From Paralithodes platypus (lineage: Eukaryota > Arthropoda > Malacostraca > Decapoda > Lithodidae), in contig CM064480.1 of the NCBI GenBank assembly GCA_032716605.1, forward strand, positions 43,159,346-43,223,345: DNA of 64,000 nucleotides, read 5' to 3'. This document shows, in pieces, positions 21,895-35,129 of this stretch. The notes under the pieces are model-generated. The model did no database searches. It had not been told where the DNA came from and saw only the letters and a list, made by a program, of their open reading frames with translations. The stretch's first letter is position 1. The number at the start of each line of letters is the position of its first letter. The position numbers and the translations under genes were made by a program.

Positions 21895-22965
21895 TTCTCC
21901 ATTAACTTATCTACTTCCTCAGGTCTTGAACCTTGTACTTTCTGTGTTTCTGCCCATAATCAAGCCAAATTTGTTCTCCGACTCACCAAAAACTCTTTCA
22001 TCAATAATAAATGTTCTGAACTTTTGCAACTTTAGCTCTTCCCAAGCTTTCTGGCATTTAGCCAAAAACCTTTCCAACAATTTTACTTCCTCGTTTTTCC
22101 CTCTGTTCTGCTTTGATGGCACCACTGTCACTTCTTCCTCTGACAAAACTGAACTCTTCACTTAAACTTTTACCATAAATGATTTTGGTGCTATTCATTC
22201 CTCTCCATGCCTTCTCTCTTAATTATACTTAATATCCGAATATCTTCTAAGGATGCTCTTTCTACCCACTCTGGGCTTAATACTAAGAAGGTGTATGGAC
22301 CAGATGGATTCCCTCCTGTTGTACTCAAAACTGTGCCTCCGTGCTGATTCCCTGTCTAGGCAAACTCATCAGTCTTTGTGTTTCCTCTAGCATCTTCCTT
22401 TCTTGCTGGAAATTTTCTTTCATTTTACCTGTCCCAAAGAAGGGTGACCGCTCTCATCTCTCCAACTATCATCCAATTGCACTCATTTCTTGCATCTCTA
22501 AAGTTATTAAATATATATTATTTATTCAGAAATTCTGAAGTGTTTGTCTTCTCATAATCTTCTTTCAGATCAACAGTACTCCTCACAGGCCGGTCTACTG
22601 GTGATCTCCTTGCTTGTCTTACTATCTCTTGGTCATACTCCTTTCAGGTGACACCGTTTCTATTTTGCTAGACATATCGAACACCTTCTACAGTGTCTGG
22701 CACAAATCTCTAATTTCTAAACTACCATTCTGCATTTTCATTCTGGATATTCTATAGCTACGGTTGTGGACGGCCATTGCTTACTCCTCAACCTATTAAC
22801 TCTGTTGTTTCTCAGGGTTCTGTCATGTCTCCCGTTACATATTCAAATATTTATTAATGATTTTCTCGACTGTACTTATAGCCCTATCCACTCATATGCT
22901 GACGACTTTACCTTACACTATTCAACTAGGGGTGAGACACTTGCTACAAGCAGCTTTGCCTTTTG
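21895..22965 (+). mobile_element. Jockey-like LINE, degenerate RT region
   Basis: Conserved blocks appear in order but in shifting frames. First is SSSQAFWHLAKNLSNNFTSS (about 22035-22095), then the region before the palm (KKVYGPDGFPPVVLK, about 22285-22335). RT motifs follow: PVPKKGDRSHLSNYHPIALI (about 22430-22490), a GVPQGS-like remnant near 22810, and INDFLDCTYSPIHSYADDFT (about 22853-22912), which holds the A/Y-x-D-D catalytic centre. Several frameshifts and internal stops make it inactive. It lacks both the endonuclease start and the 3' end, and is fused at 22924 to the 60-bp repeat also seen at 14041. Confidence 0.8.
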
Positions 22966-22990
22966 TCTCCTTCATACACATAGAGAAAAG
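22924..22990 (+). repeat. 60-bp dispersed repeat, copy 2
   Basis: It matches 14041-14100, including gtctccttcatacacataga. It directly abuts the YADD region of the Jockey-like LINE, so the LINE's 3' part has been replaced or deleted at this junction. Confidence 0.6.
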
Positions 22991-23107
22991 GTGTTTCAAT
23001 ATAACATTGTTTGAATTATATACAGTATAGATACATTTATTGCACATAATATAAAGTGTGCGTGAGAGAGAGCGTAAGTATGATTGTAAGTAGGTATGAG
23101 AGAGAGA

Positions 23108-25740
23108 GAGTACAAAGGAGTACAAAGGAAATCAAGCAACAACAGGTCTAGTGACCCTTCTAGGTTGCTTGTCCTCCAAAACACTGAGGATCAAGTGTCC
23201 AAACAGTGGTTTAGAGTGGGTAAGGGAACATTGGAAAGGGAATTACTGCCCTGGAACTAATGTCCGTGGCAGGATTAGGAAGTTAGTAGAGGACAGAGGG
23301 GTTAGTATCTGAGGGGGGGATAAAATAAAGTTATTCATTTACAAACGCAGTCAGTCGCGGGTTTGATGAGAGATATTTGTCTAGGCGGAGTTTAAATTAA
23401 TCAACGGTGATGCAGTCTATAACGTTTCGGGGAAGCCCATTCCACAAGTTGACAACTCGATTGAAGAAGAAATTCTTAGATTCGTGCGAGTTAAAAGATT
23501 TACCAATAATTTTGCAACCGTTTCCCCGCGTGTAATTAGATTGGTCGATAGTGAAGTACTTACTACAGTTCATATTGTCGATGCCTTTGATGATTTTGAA
23601 CACTTGAATTAAGTCACCTCTTAATCTGCGCTGGGTTAAAGGAAATAGATTTAATTCTCTAAGACGCTCTTCGTATGGTTTGTTCTTTAGGCTAGGTATC
23701 ATTTTGGTAACTCTACGTTGAACTCGTTCTAGCTTGTTTATATCTTTTTGGTAATAAGGGCACCAGGATTGAACGCAGTATTCCAGAAGAGGGCGGACTA
23801 AGGAATTGTAAAGGGTTAGGATAACTTCTTTGGATTTATGCTCAAATGACCTGCCTATAAAGCCAATTATTTTGTTTGCCTTCTTAACAACTTCTGAACA
23901 TTGTTGACTCGGTTTTAGGTTACTCGATATTGTTACTCCCAGATCGGTTTCTCTGTTTACATTCTTAAGCTGAGTGCCATTCATCGAATAGTTTGCTTTC
24001 TCATTTAGGTATCCGACATGTAGTACTTTACATTTATCCGCATTGAAACTCATTTGCCAAATTTGGGCCCAACATGACAATTTATCTAGATTGTGTTGCA
24101 TATCGTCAACTTGTTCTTTTGAGAGTACGCTATTTGCAATTTTTGTATCGTCAGCAAATTTTGAGATTGTACAGGTGAGACCCTCATCTATGTCGTTGAT
24201 GTAAATTAGAAAGATAATTGGTCCTAGTACCGATCCCTGGGGTACCCCGCTACTTACATTGGTCCATTTAGATGCCTTACCGTTTATGACTACCCTTTGC
24301 TTTCTGTTGCTGAGCCAATTTTCTATCCATTTCAACACACCGTCTTGTATTCCATGCGCTTTTAGTTTTAGCAGTAAACGTTTGTGGGGAACTTTGTCAA
24401 AGGCCTTTTGAAAATCAAGGTATATAATATCTACAGCTTTACTCTCATCGTAGAGGTTGAGGATATCGTGATAGAAGTCTAAGAGGTTTGTTAAACAGGA
24501 ACGTTTTTTACGAAATGTTGAGTATCTTTAAGTATGTTATTTTCCTCTAAGTGATTTACGAGTCTGTCTCGTATGACCGTTTCTAGCATTTTACATACAA
24601 CTGAGGTTAAGCTAATTGGACGATAGTTACTGGGTAGGGATTTGCTGCCTTTTTGAATATCGGTGTTACGTTGGCTAGCTTCCACTGATCAGGCATAGTT
24701 CCAGACTGCAAGGATTTATTGAATAGTAATGTCAGTGGTTTGGAGAGCTCATCCTTAGCTTCCTTTAGAACTCTAGGCGAGATTGTATCAGGTCCTGGCG
24801 TTTTATTTACCTTGAGTTTATCTAAACAATTCAATACTTCTCTCTCTGTAACGGTGATATTGCTTAGAACATCTGAATTATCAATCTGAATCGGCGATGG
24901 TGTAGGGATATCACTGAGGTCTTCTGTTGTAAAAACTGATGCAAAGAAGGTATTGAGGGCATTACTCATTTGTACTTCGTCTTTGGTGTATTCTCCATTT
25001 TCATCGACTAACGGTCCAACAGTTGAAGTAACTACTTTTTTCTTTCTGATATAACTATAGAATTCTTTCGGGTTTGTTTTACTTTGATTCGCAATATGTA
25101 ACTGTAAGGTCTTTTTACTCTGCTTAATTAACTTTTTGGCTTTGCGTCGTAGCTCTACAAATTTCACCCGTTCTTCGTCATTTTGTGAGGATTTTAATCT
25201 ATCATTAGCAAATTTTTTAGCAAGCAGGCAGTTTGAAATATCTTTATTCCACCATTTGGGCTTATTATTATGGCCTGGATGCCGTATTTTCGATGGTATT
25301 CAGTCTTGCACTGCTTTTAGGTAAGTGGTTTCGAATAACTTCCAAGATGTATTTATGTCGTTATTGTTAATTAAAAAGCTCCAGTCAGTTTCTTTAAACA
25401 TAGCTCTAAGTTTATGGAAGTTTGCTTTCTTGAAATTAGGGACTTTTTCGATGCTACTATTTGGTTCGTTACTAGTAAACTTTAAAGTGAAAGTTATTGT
25501 ACGATGGTCGCTGTTACTGAATTCATCACCAACATTCAAATTCTCTATCAATTCTTCTTTTGTTGCAAGTACAATGTCAAGAACGTTATTACCACGGGTC
25601 GGCGTTCGAACAAATTGATAAAGCGAACTCTCTTGCAAGTTCGTATACAAGTCATGTCCGGAGTGTGAAGTAAGAGTATTGCCCCACTTGGTCACAGGTA
25701 AATTAAAGTCGCCAAAAATTACGGTATCTTGTGAGTTACT
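23108..25740 (-). mobile_element. CR1-like LINE, 5'-truncated, largest copy in the window
   Basis: On the minus strand the order is: the C-terminal half of an APE-type endonuclease (VIFGDFNLPVTKW; NSDHRTITFTLKF) from about 25740 to 25500, then linker, then RT. RT landmarks are NKTPGPDTISPRVLKEAKDE, LPSNYRPISLTSVVCKMLE, YLDFQKAFDKVPHKR, GVPQGSVLGPIIFLIYIND and SKFADDTKIAN (catalytic F-A-D-D), ending VVNLWNGLPRNVID. There are frameshifts near 24650 and 24490. A 3' UTR of about 290 bp runs to about 23108. Its sense-strand flanks are both (CT)n: 25741 and beyond at the 5' truncation, and 23093-23110 (GAGAGAG on the + strand) at the 3' end. Confidence 0.88.
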
Positions 25741-27050
<1,310 letters not shown>

Positions 27051-27068
27051 TCTCTGTGTGTGTGTGTG

Positions 27069-27069
<1 letters not shown>

Positions 27070-27157
<88 letters not shown>
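27070..27157. repeat. (TA)n microsatellite
   Basis: About 43 TA units. Confidence 0.97.
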
Positions 27158-27161
<4 letters not shown>

Positions 27162-27349
27162 ATGTGGAGGGGGGGGGTCTGTCTGATTATATATACTATA
27201 ATAATATTCGTTGTGTCTAAAATCTCACAATTGTGAATATTCTGCTTCCACATTCAAAATTATAGTGAGAAGTCGCTCACACGATTTGATGCTTGTATGT
27301 AAAACGTAATGTGTTAGCCTTGAGGCACACACTAAGCTACACTTGGCCA

Positions 27350-27880
27350 AGGCGCTCAACTCGTTAATATTGTCTTTGGAGCCCATGGTGGATAATTCGG
27401 GTTATACACCATGATACACAGGAGTTACTGTACTACATAATTATCCAGGATAACACAGTTTACGTCACCGGAAGGGACGTCACAAATACTCACGTAAGGG
27501 GCCCTCACACAGTCAGGAGTGCGAGCTAGAGTCACTAGGAGTAGGGGAAAATTCGGACTCGCGGGCCTATTCGCGGTGAAAATCGATGACTCCTAGTGAC
27601 TAGCGACTCCTAGCAACTCCTGTTACACTCCCACTCGCTCGTGGTGAAAATCGATGACTCCTAGTGACTCTAGAGACTCCTAGTGACTCCTGTTAGACTC
27701 CCACTAGCTCGCACTCCCGACTGTGTGAGGGCCCCTTAACTCCAGGCTTCTATTTACTGCTAAGTGAACAGAGGCATAGGATGTAAGGAGACTGCCCATC
27801 TGTCTCGCCCTGACTGGGAATCGAACCCGAGAACTTCTGATTATGAGTGGAGTATGCTACCACTGAGTCACCCTATATAG
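27350..27880 (-). mobile_element. tRNA-Met-like SINE carrying a MITE
   Basis: The minus strand from about 27877 reads GGGTGACTCAGTGGTAGC (A box). It continues with ACTCATAATC, which resembles the elongator tRNA-Met anticodon arm (CAT), and a B box GGGTTCGATTCCC at about 27805-27817. It diverges from a gene in the anticodon stem and has no acceptor-stem pairing that I can see, so it is a SINE or pseudo-tRNA rather than a tRNA gene. The body is split by the foldback MITE at 27495-27738 and continues to about 27350. Confidence 0.65.
27495..27738. mobile_element. Foldback MITE family 4
   Basis: The terminal inverted repeats are TAAGGGGCCCTCACACAGTC and its complement ending GACTGTGTGAGGGCCCCTTA. 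Extended pairing runs through gcgagctaga...ctagctcgc and gactcctagtgac-type subrepeats. It contains an internal direct duplication (gtgaaaatcgatgactccta at about 27577 and 27643). Non-coding. Only copy in the window. Confidence 0.85.
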
Positions 27881-27917
27881 TGCACCGGAATGTAGTTCAT
27901 AGGAAACAAACTTTGGT

Positions 27918-27919
<2 letters not shown>

Positions 27920-27982
<63 letters not shown>
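27920..27982. repeat. (AC)n microsatellite
   Basis: About 31 perfect AC units. Confidence 0.98.
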
Positions 27983-27985
<3 letters not shown>

Positions 27986-27999
27986 ATTATATATATATA

Positions 28000-28380
28000 T
28001 GTCCACTTTGTTTCACCTTGTTTTTTCATGATAATGGAAGTGATGGAAGTGATTCGCTGGATCTAGCGGTAGCCGGTACATTGGCAACATTGTACCAAGA
28101 CCGTTTATTCCGTTATAATGAACAAGGTCAGATTTCGGAACTAATACAATTATGTCAAAGTTCAGAGATCATCAGATTGGTTTGGAAATCGATGTACACA
28201 ATTTAAGTTCCATTAGTTTAAAACACATTCACATACTATGGTACTTAGAGGGTTTAATAAAGAAGCATGCCTTTCCCCGACATCGTACAAGCGAACACAC
28301 GCTTTAAAATGTAATATTTTACATTTGTGTATATCTTCTATTGGTTTCGTGAAAATATTCGCATGTTTGCAAATAGTTAT
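28000..28380. other. Intron, no gene supported
   Basis: An open frame crosses here, but its start is the translated (AC)n tract and the rest matches nothing I recognise. Confidence 0.5.
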
Positions 28381-28490
28381 GAATGGAAATGCGAATACGA
28401 ATACAAATATTGAAAAACATAGTGAATATTCGCACATACGAATACAAAACGAATATTCGGTCCTTCTCTAAATATATATATATATATATT
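28380..28490. repeat. ATTCG-rich dispersed repeat, copy 2, with (TA)n
   Basis: gaatacgaatacaaatattg and aatattcggtccttctctaa are followed by (TA)n, mirroring 19365-19470. Confidence 0.6.
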
Positions 28491-28504
28491 TTTGTTTTCT
28501 ATGT

Positions 28505-29098
28505 GATTCTATATTTCCCATAGTTGAAAGAGTGACAGGGCCAAAATCAAGGGACAATCGAGCCAAAATGCCTGGACACACGGAGTTTGAAGCAATTTAA
28601 GTCATAGGAAGAGGGAAAGACTGATTCTGGGAGAGAGTTCCAGAGCTCAGCTGTTGAGTAGAAGAAAGTTTGAGAGTAACGTTTCACTCTTGGGTTAGAG
28701 AGTTGCACAGAGTAGGGGTGGGATTGAGTTGCAAGATGGGTACCACGTGCCCCTACGTAAAGGAGGTGGTATGCACTGGGAAAGCTCTGAGGAACACTGA
28801 TTATTATAGTAGCGATAGAATAGCGAGAGAGATGCAACATTGCGGCGGAGAGAGAGACATTGCAGAGAGTTGGTGAGTGGACGGGAGTTAATGATACGAA
28901 AGGCCTTCCTTTCAACTTTGTCTAGGAGAGTGGTGTGAGAAGAACCTCCCCACACATGTGAACAATACTCAATACAAGGACGCACTATGCCCCTGTTCAG
29001 AGCAAGAAGCTGTGCTGGGGAAAAGAACCCCCTAAGGCGGTTGAGCACACCCAGCTTCTGGGAGGCTGCCTTAGCAAGACTGGTAATATGGTCCTTCC

Positions 29099-29100
<2 letters not shown>
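28505..29100 (-). mobile_element. Jockey-like LINE, 3' end
   Basis: The minus strand encodes the C-terminal part of a Jockey-clade polymerase: FFSPAQLLALNRGIVRPCIE, CSHVWGG, VERKAFRIINSRPLTNSLQ, NVASLSLFYRYYNNQCSSEL, then in another frame YSTAELWNSLPESVFPSSYD and the terminal HFGSIVP. One frameshift near 28700-28730. It is 5'-truncated exactly at the (TA)n tract 29102-29168 and ends at 28505, also beside (TA)n. It is probably the same clade as 21895-22965, covering the non-overlapping 3' part. Confidence 0.85.

Positions 29101-29101
<1 letters not shown>

Positions 29102-29168
<67 letters not shown>
29102..29168. repeat. (TA)n microsatellite
   Basis: About 33 TA units. Confidence 0.97.
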
Positions 29169-29169
<1 letters not shown>

Positions 29170-29810
29170 TGTGTATATTTTGATTTCTACAATATATATT
29201 TGTTGAGTTATCCATCGTTTCATTATATTTGTTTAATGTATTCATATATTTATTTGATTTATTTATGTATTTATTTGTTATTATTATTATTTTAATTTTT
29301 AATTTTTGCAAAGGACATGTTATATGGTATTTATAAAAGTTAAATATGTACACAGGGTGGTTGGGCCTGCCATTATCAGCAGATACATTACTATCCTAAT
29401 ATTTACAAGTTGAGGATTTTCTCTTTGCGACAGCAAGGCAACTATTGGACAATTCAATATTGCCTTTATCCTTTGAATACGAATATAATCAGTTGATTTA
29501 ATTTTAATTACCATTAATGTATTTGATTCAGCTACGGAAGTGAATATAAAGATTCAAATGTATACATATATATTTCATATAACGTTACACTTTGCTACTG
29601 ATTATATTTTTAATATTAGCAGCCATCGGTAAATTTTTCTTCACCCTTGTAACGGCGTGTCATAGTCAAGAGGATAAATCAGAGGATAACATCATTTTGT
29701 TTTGCTATATTTTTCACTACTTAAAATTACGAGGTAAACACCGGAATTGCTTCTAGATTTTATATTGCCTATCCATATATTTTAGAAAGAAGCCAAACCC
29801 TCCTCACCCC
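29170..29810. other. Intron, AT-rich, no feature recognised
   Basis: T-rich sequence with tattattatt runs at 29270-29300. No coding signal. Confidence 0.5.
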
Positions 29811-29814
29811 AAGA

Positions 29815-30705
29815 GTTATGACGAGTAGGGCGGTGAGGAGGGGCAGGCAAGGGGATTGGAGGAGGTTGGAGAAGAGTAGGGGTGGCTTGGGGATGGGCCT
29901 TGGGGGTGAAAGGAAGAATATAAAAGATGGTTGGGGTGAAAGTGTAGAAAGCTATGATAGGGGTGGTGAGAAGCAGGTGTGGAGATTAGGGAGAGGTGGT
30001 GGATTAGAACAGATAGCTGAGGAGAGAGTGGGAATAAGAAGATGAGAGTTGATTGTGGGAAGGGGAAAGATATAATACTGCTGTGGTGGGAGGAAGAAGA
30101 CGAGCTTGATACGTAGGGAGAAGAGGATATGACTAGGAGATGGGAGTGGGGGGAAGAAGAGGGAATGATTGAAGGCTGAAGAAATAATATAAGGTATATA
30201 ATATAGGAAAGTGAAACGCTGTGGGAAGACAGGGAAAGGACTGTGAGAAGTGGAAGAAGGCAATGATGACTGGGGAGATAGCTGAAAGATGAGGATGAGT
30301 GTGGGTGTCGGTGAGGGAAACAGTAAATAGAGAAGGTTAGTGGTTAAGACTGGTTATGGAATACAACAAGAAATGGTATAGGGTGGTTGGGACTTGGGGA
30401 ATAATGAAATAAGAATATAATGAAGATTTTTGGCAGGAAAGGGGGTGATTGGGGGGGGGGGGGGTTAAATGAGAGGAAAGGAGTGAGGAAGGACTTATAA
30501 TGAGATAGGAGGGGGTTGGAGAGTGGGGGAGAAAGTGGGATTTGGGAAGGAGAGAGCGAAAGGATATGGTGGGGAACCATTCAGAGAGTGTAGACGTGAA
30601 GTTTGGGAAGAATCTGTGGGCAAGGATGGAAAAGTGAGTGCAAGTGAAGGGGGTGAGAGAGAGGCCAGGGAGAAGCGCCCCCCTCCTCCTTGCGAGAAAA
30701 TAATA
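29815..30705. repeat. Purine-rich low-complexity tract
   Basis: Nearly 900 bp of strongly G/A-biased + strand, including a G-run at about 30450-30464. Open frames on both strands here are composition artefacts (Gly/Arg/Glu or Pro/Ser/Leu). Confidence 0.85.
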
Positions 30706-30824
30706 GCGTCATCCGTCAGGTGGGGACACATAAACCTCGCGATATGATAACACCACTGACGCATTGCCGACCCCAGTATTGCCTCCACACCGGTGTTCTA
30801 CAGGGCCTCCGGGCGCTTGAGTTA

Positions 30825-31034
30825 TTAACCCTTTGAGTACCAGCGACGTGTGTTATCTTTGATTCTAGCTGCTTAGACGATATTATGCAGCTTAGAAAGG
30901 ATCTGCGGTAGTTAAAAAGATTGGTTGGGATCATTTGAAGCCTTATTATTGCTAGAGGTCCTTCTTAAGCTGAATACAATCGTATTATCTTTGCCAGACT
31001 ATGAACAAAAAGATGACTCCGAGCTCTTGAGTTA
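30825..31034. mobile_element. Foldback MITE family 3 copy
   Basis: The left end is ttaaccctttgagtaccagc then gcttagacgatattatgcag. The right arm is cttaagctgaatacaatcgt then a terminus ending ctcttgagttattaa. It directly abuts MITE family 2 copy c, sharing the TTAA between them. Confidence 0.7.
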
Positions 31035-31408
31035 TTAAGGGGGTACGCTACTACTCGCTTTTTCTGGACCCCCTTCTCCCTCATGTTTGGCATATTAGTT
31101 TTGAGGTTTTAAGACGTTCGTTCCGTTAGTTTGGCGATTTTGAGACCTTTCGCCTCATTTTTTGTATCAGTTTAAAACCTTTTGTGCCTTTTAGGTGTCG
31201 ATTTTTTTCTGGCGAGCGAAAGCGAGCCTTTAATTTTAGAAGGAACCGGCCTTCGGCCGGGAAATTTTTCTACCGAAAAATGTACAAATTTATCTTGAAA
31301 GGGGGTCTAGGGAGTGTTTTTATAAGCTTGATGGAGGTCTGGCGAGGAAACTCAAAAATAAATAAATAAATAAATGTATAGACCAAAAACCAAGCACTAC
31401 CACCTACC
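31035..31408. mobile_element. Foldback MITE family 2, copy c (inverted relative to a and b)
   Basis: It starts TTAAGGGGGTACGCTACTAC and contains tggacccccttctccctcat, ctggcgagcgaaagcgagcc, ctaccgaaaaatgtacaaat and tggaggtctggcgaggaaac. It ends at accaagcactaccac, with no clear TTAA. Confidence 0.7.
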
Positions 31409-31727
31409 TGGTGATTGTTCTCTTTTGTTATTGGTCTTATAGTTTATTGGTTTTGAAGAATAGTAATCGAGCAATTTATTGGTTTCTTGGGGTATTGCTC
31501 TCTCATTGATGTGCACTAGTCTTGTTTTTAACATGATGAAGTTGCACTTGTTCTCTTTTAGATGGAAACGATACTTTGATAATTATGTTTGGCTGAAATT
31601 ACAGTTTAGTATATATCTTGTGTTTATTTTAACAACTAAAAAATGCTACACGGACACTATACCATCAGTCAGTCAGCTCAAAGTAATGCGAGCTATAACA
31701 AATGGACTATAGATTATTGGTTTGCTG

Positions 31728-33230
31728 CCGTATTGATCTCTTAGTTTATTGGTATCTTAGTTTATTGGTCTCTTAGATTATTTGTCTCTTAGTTTATTGG
31801 TCTCTTAGATTATTGGTCTCTTAGTTTATTGGTCTCTTAGATTATTTGTCTCTTAGTTTATTGGTCTCTTAGATTATTGGTCTCTTAGTTTATTGGTCTC
31901 TTAGTTTATTGGTTTCTTAGTTTATTGGTCTCTTAGTTTATTGGTTTCTTAGTTTATTGGTCTTTTAGTTTATTGGTCTCTTAGTTTATTGGTCTCTCAG
32001 TTTATTGGTCTCTTAGTTAATTGGTCTCTTAGTTTATTGGTCTCTTAGTTTATTGGTTTCTTAGTTTATTGGTATCTTAGTTCATTAGTCTCTTAGTTTA
32101 TTGGTCTCTTAGTGTATTGGTTTCTTAGTTTATTGGTCTCTTAGCTTATTGTCTCTTAGTTTATTGGTTTCTTAGTTTATTGGTCTTTTAGTGTATTGGT
32201 CTCTTAGATTATTGGTCTCTTAGTTTATTGGTCTCTTAGTTTATTGGTCTCTTAGTTTATTGGTCTCTTAGTTTATTGGTCTCTTAGTTTATTGGTCTCT
32301 TAGTTTATTGGTCTCTTAGATTATTGGTCTCTTAGTTTATTGGTCTCTTAGTTTATTGGATTCTTAGTTTATTGGTCTCTTAATTTATTGGTCGCTTAGT
32401 TTATTGGTCTCTTAGTTTATTGGTCTCTTAGTTTATTGGTATCTTAGTTTATTGGTACCGTAGTTTATTGGTTTCTTAGTTTATTGGTCTCTTAATTTAT
32501 TGGTCTCTTAGTTTATTGGTCTCTTAGTTTATTGGTATCTTAGTTTATTGGTTTCTTAGTTTATTGGTATCTTAATTTATTGGTCGCTTAGTTTATTGGT
32601 CTCTTAGTTTATTGGTATCTTAGTTTATTGGTATCTTAGTTTATTGGTACCGTAGTTTATTGGTTTCTTAGTTTATTGGTCTCTTAATTTATTGGTCTCA
32701 TAGTTTATTGGTCTCTTAGTTTATTGGTATCTTAGTTTATTGGTATCTTAGTTTATTGGTACCGTAGTTTATTGGTTTCTTAGTTTATTGGTCTCTTAAT
32801 TTATTGGTCTCATAGTTTATTGGTCTCTTAGTTTATTGGTCTCTTAGTTTATTGGTTTCTTAGTTTATTGGTATCTTAATTTATTGGTCGCTTAGTTTAT
32901 TGGTCTCTTAGTTTATTGGTATCTTAGTTTATTGGTATCTTAGTTTATTGGTATCTTAGTTTATTGGTACCGTAGTTTATTGGTTTCTTAGTTTATTGGT
33001 CTCTTAATTTATTGGTCTCATAGTTTATTGGTCTCTTAGTTTATTGGTATCTTAGTTTATTGGTTTCTTAGTTTATTGGTATCTTAATTTATTGGTCGCT
33101 TAGTTTATTGGTCTCTTAGTTTATTGGTATCTTAGTTTATTGGTATCTTAGTTTATTGGTACCGTAGTTTATTGGTTTCTTACTTTATTGGTCTCTTAAT
33201 TTATTGGTCTCTTAGTTATACACCTCATAA
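31728..33230. repeat. 16-bp minisatellite with higher-order structure
   Basis: About 94 units of tttattggtctcttag. The rarer variant containing accgtag occurs at about 32458, 32650, 32762, 32970 and 33162, that is at intervals of 12, 7, 13 and 12 units. A block of about 192 bp has therefore been duplicated as a higher-order unit. The array's right end was split by a LINE (33355-34620). Confidence 0.95.
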
Positions 33231-33322
33231 TGTATTGTTCTCTTAGGTTATTAGTCTCTTAGGTAATTGATCTATTACATTATGGGGCTCTTAGTTAATT
33301 GAGCTCATAAATGATTAGTCTC

Positions 33323-33324
33323 TT

Positions 33325-33359
<35 letters not shown>

Positions 33360-34620
33360 TTTTTTCAGTTAGCAATTTACAGAGTTGGTACCACATAGTT
33401 TGTTACAAATATGACATGTACCAGCCTTGCATAATTCCAACTAAGGATAGCCCAATAAGGCCGTTAGGCGTATTTCCATTGGGGTCCTTGTGGGATTAGG
33501 TTAGCTGGGGAAAAATGGGGAGGATAAAGAAATGGATACTTTAGAAAAAGTATTTCTAGGGGGTTATTTTAAGATACCTTACATCCTATAGTAAATATCC
33601 GTAATCCGTAATCAGTAATCATTTCAGTTTGGTTTGTCTATCTCTTATGTCGCATTTAGTAGTAGACATAAGCTTGGTGCTCCCTTCTCGCAGCTGTCCG
33701 GTTCAGGTGTTCCTTCAGGCTACGTCTGAAGGAATACAGTGTTCTCTTTTCACGGACTGACTGGGGTAGGTCGTTCCAGTCTTTGATGGCGGTGAAGAAG
33801 AATGTTTGCTTACCCTGTCCTTGGATTCTCGGGACCTTAAAATTAAACATCCTGTTTCTTGTATTATGTCCACTCCTCTCATTTGCTTTAACAAAATCAT
33901 TCTTTAGGTACTCTGGAGCTCTGTCATAGAACATTTTGAAGGCATTAGTGAGCCTGATTTGTTTGGCCCTGTCAGCGACATTGAGCATACCTAGTGACTG
34001 AAGTTGTTCCTGGCCAACATGTGATCTGGGTCCTAGGTTCAGCATGAACCTAACCATTTTATTTTGAGTTACCTGAAGTTTGTGCTGTGCTGATTTAGAT
34101 GATGCAGAGTACCAGGATGACACAGAATAGTCAAAATGACATTGAACAAGCGCTTGGCAGAGGGTCTTTTTGGTCGCCGCGGGCAAGCATCCCACCTGTC
34201 TATACAGGTATTTTATACGTGCTCTACACTTACTCAGGATAGATTCCAAAATTGTTTCACCTGACAAACTCGCGTCCAGTTTTAGTCCGAGATATTTAAC
34301 TTGTGACACTGTTGTTATAGGAATATCATTACAGTTGACCGAGAAGCCCACAATGTCTTTCAGTTTGCGTTTTGTTCCACATAAGATGGCTTCCGTCTTG
34401 CCCAGGTGAAGAGATAGTCTATTGTCCACGAGCCATTCACTACATGATTCTAGTTCTTTGGAAAGTGAAGCGGCAATACTTATTGGGTCTTTTCATGAAA
34501 CCAGGAGCACGCTGTCGTCTGCATACAGTAATAATTTACATGAGACGCTCAGTTCCATGTCGTTCACATAACAGAGAAAGAGTAAGGGACCAAGGATGCT
34601 TCCCTGCGGGACCCCACAGT
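33323..34620 (-). mobile_element. 5'-truncated LINE inserted in the 16-bp minisatellite
   Basis: From 34620 on the minus strand: [20 protein letters not shown], then [11 protein letters not shown] (catalytic Y-A-D-D), one in-frame TGA after LLVS at about 34495, then a 257-codon frame with LSLHLGKTEAILCGTKRKL, VKYLGLKLD, FDYSVSSWY and FFFTAIKDWNDLPQSVRE. It ends in an (ATT)n-type tail ((TAA)n on the + strand, 33325-33357). Satellite-like sequence (cttagttaa; cagttaattaataaatatcttaatttgttgg) lies on both sides. One internal stop plus the truncation make it inactive. Confidence 0.85.
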
Positions 34621-34624
34621 TAAT

Positions 34625-35125
34625 TAATAAATATCTTAATTTGTTGGTCATATAAGTTATTTCCCCCGTCTCCTAGCTATTCTGTCCATTCTCGGTCTGT
34701 GGTCGCTGAGTTATTCGTCGTATATTTTATTAGTCTACTGAATCACTGTAGTCTTTCGAGGATGCATCTATCACGTTGGAATGCGTAGGATACAGTATTT
34801 GTTTAACCATCTCCGACATATGACGCGATTTTGAGCCTATTAGGGATACTTGAAAGCCTTTGTTACCATCAGGGGTATTTAGAAACCTTTAGTTTAGTTA
34901 CTTCAACCTCTGCAGTTGTCTTTGAGTTAGCTGTGGGCAGAAAAATAATTTTGGAGAGGTAATTATAAGAGTGAGAGAATTCTATTTCTTATTACTAATC
35001 TGGCAACCTCTGCGTCACAAATGCGTGAAAGGGTTAAGTTAAATTCCCGTGTCATAGGAATGCTCTTCTAAATAACTAATCCCACGACGCCAATTTTCTA
35101 ATGTATAACCTATTCACTATCTGAT
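34625..35125. other. Intron, mostly unique
   Basis: A very weak foldback family 3 relic may span about 34803-35038 (catatgacgcgatttt ... aatgcgtgaaagggttaa). Otherwise nothing recognised. Confidence 0.4.
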
Positions 35126-35129
35126 ACCT

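Noticed and set aside
27790..27880. tRNA-Met gene on the minus strand
   Set aside because: The anticodon-arm similarity is good, but the stems are imperfect and it leads into a SINE body interrupted by a MITE.
27847..28206. A 119-codon frame crossing an (AC)n tract
   Set aside because: The frame is held open by the microsatellite, and the downstream part shows no domain or splice signal.
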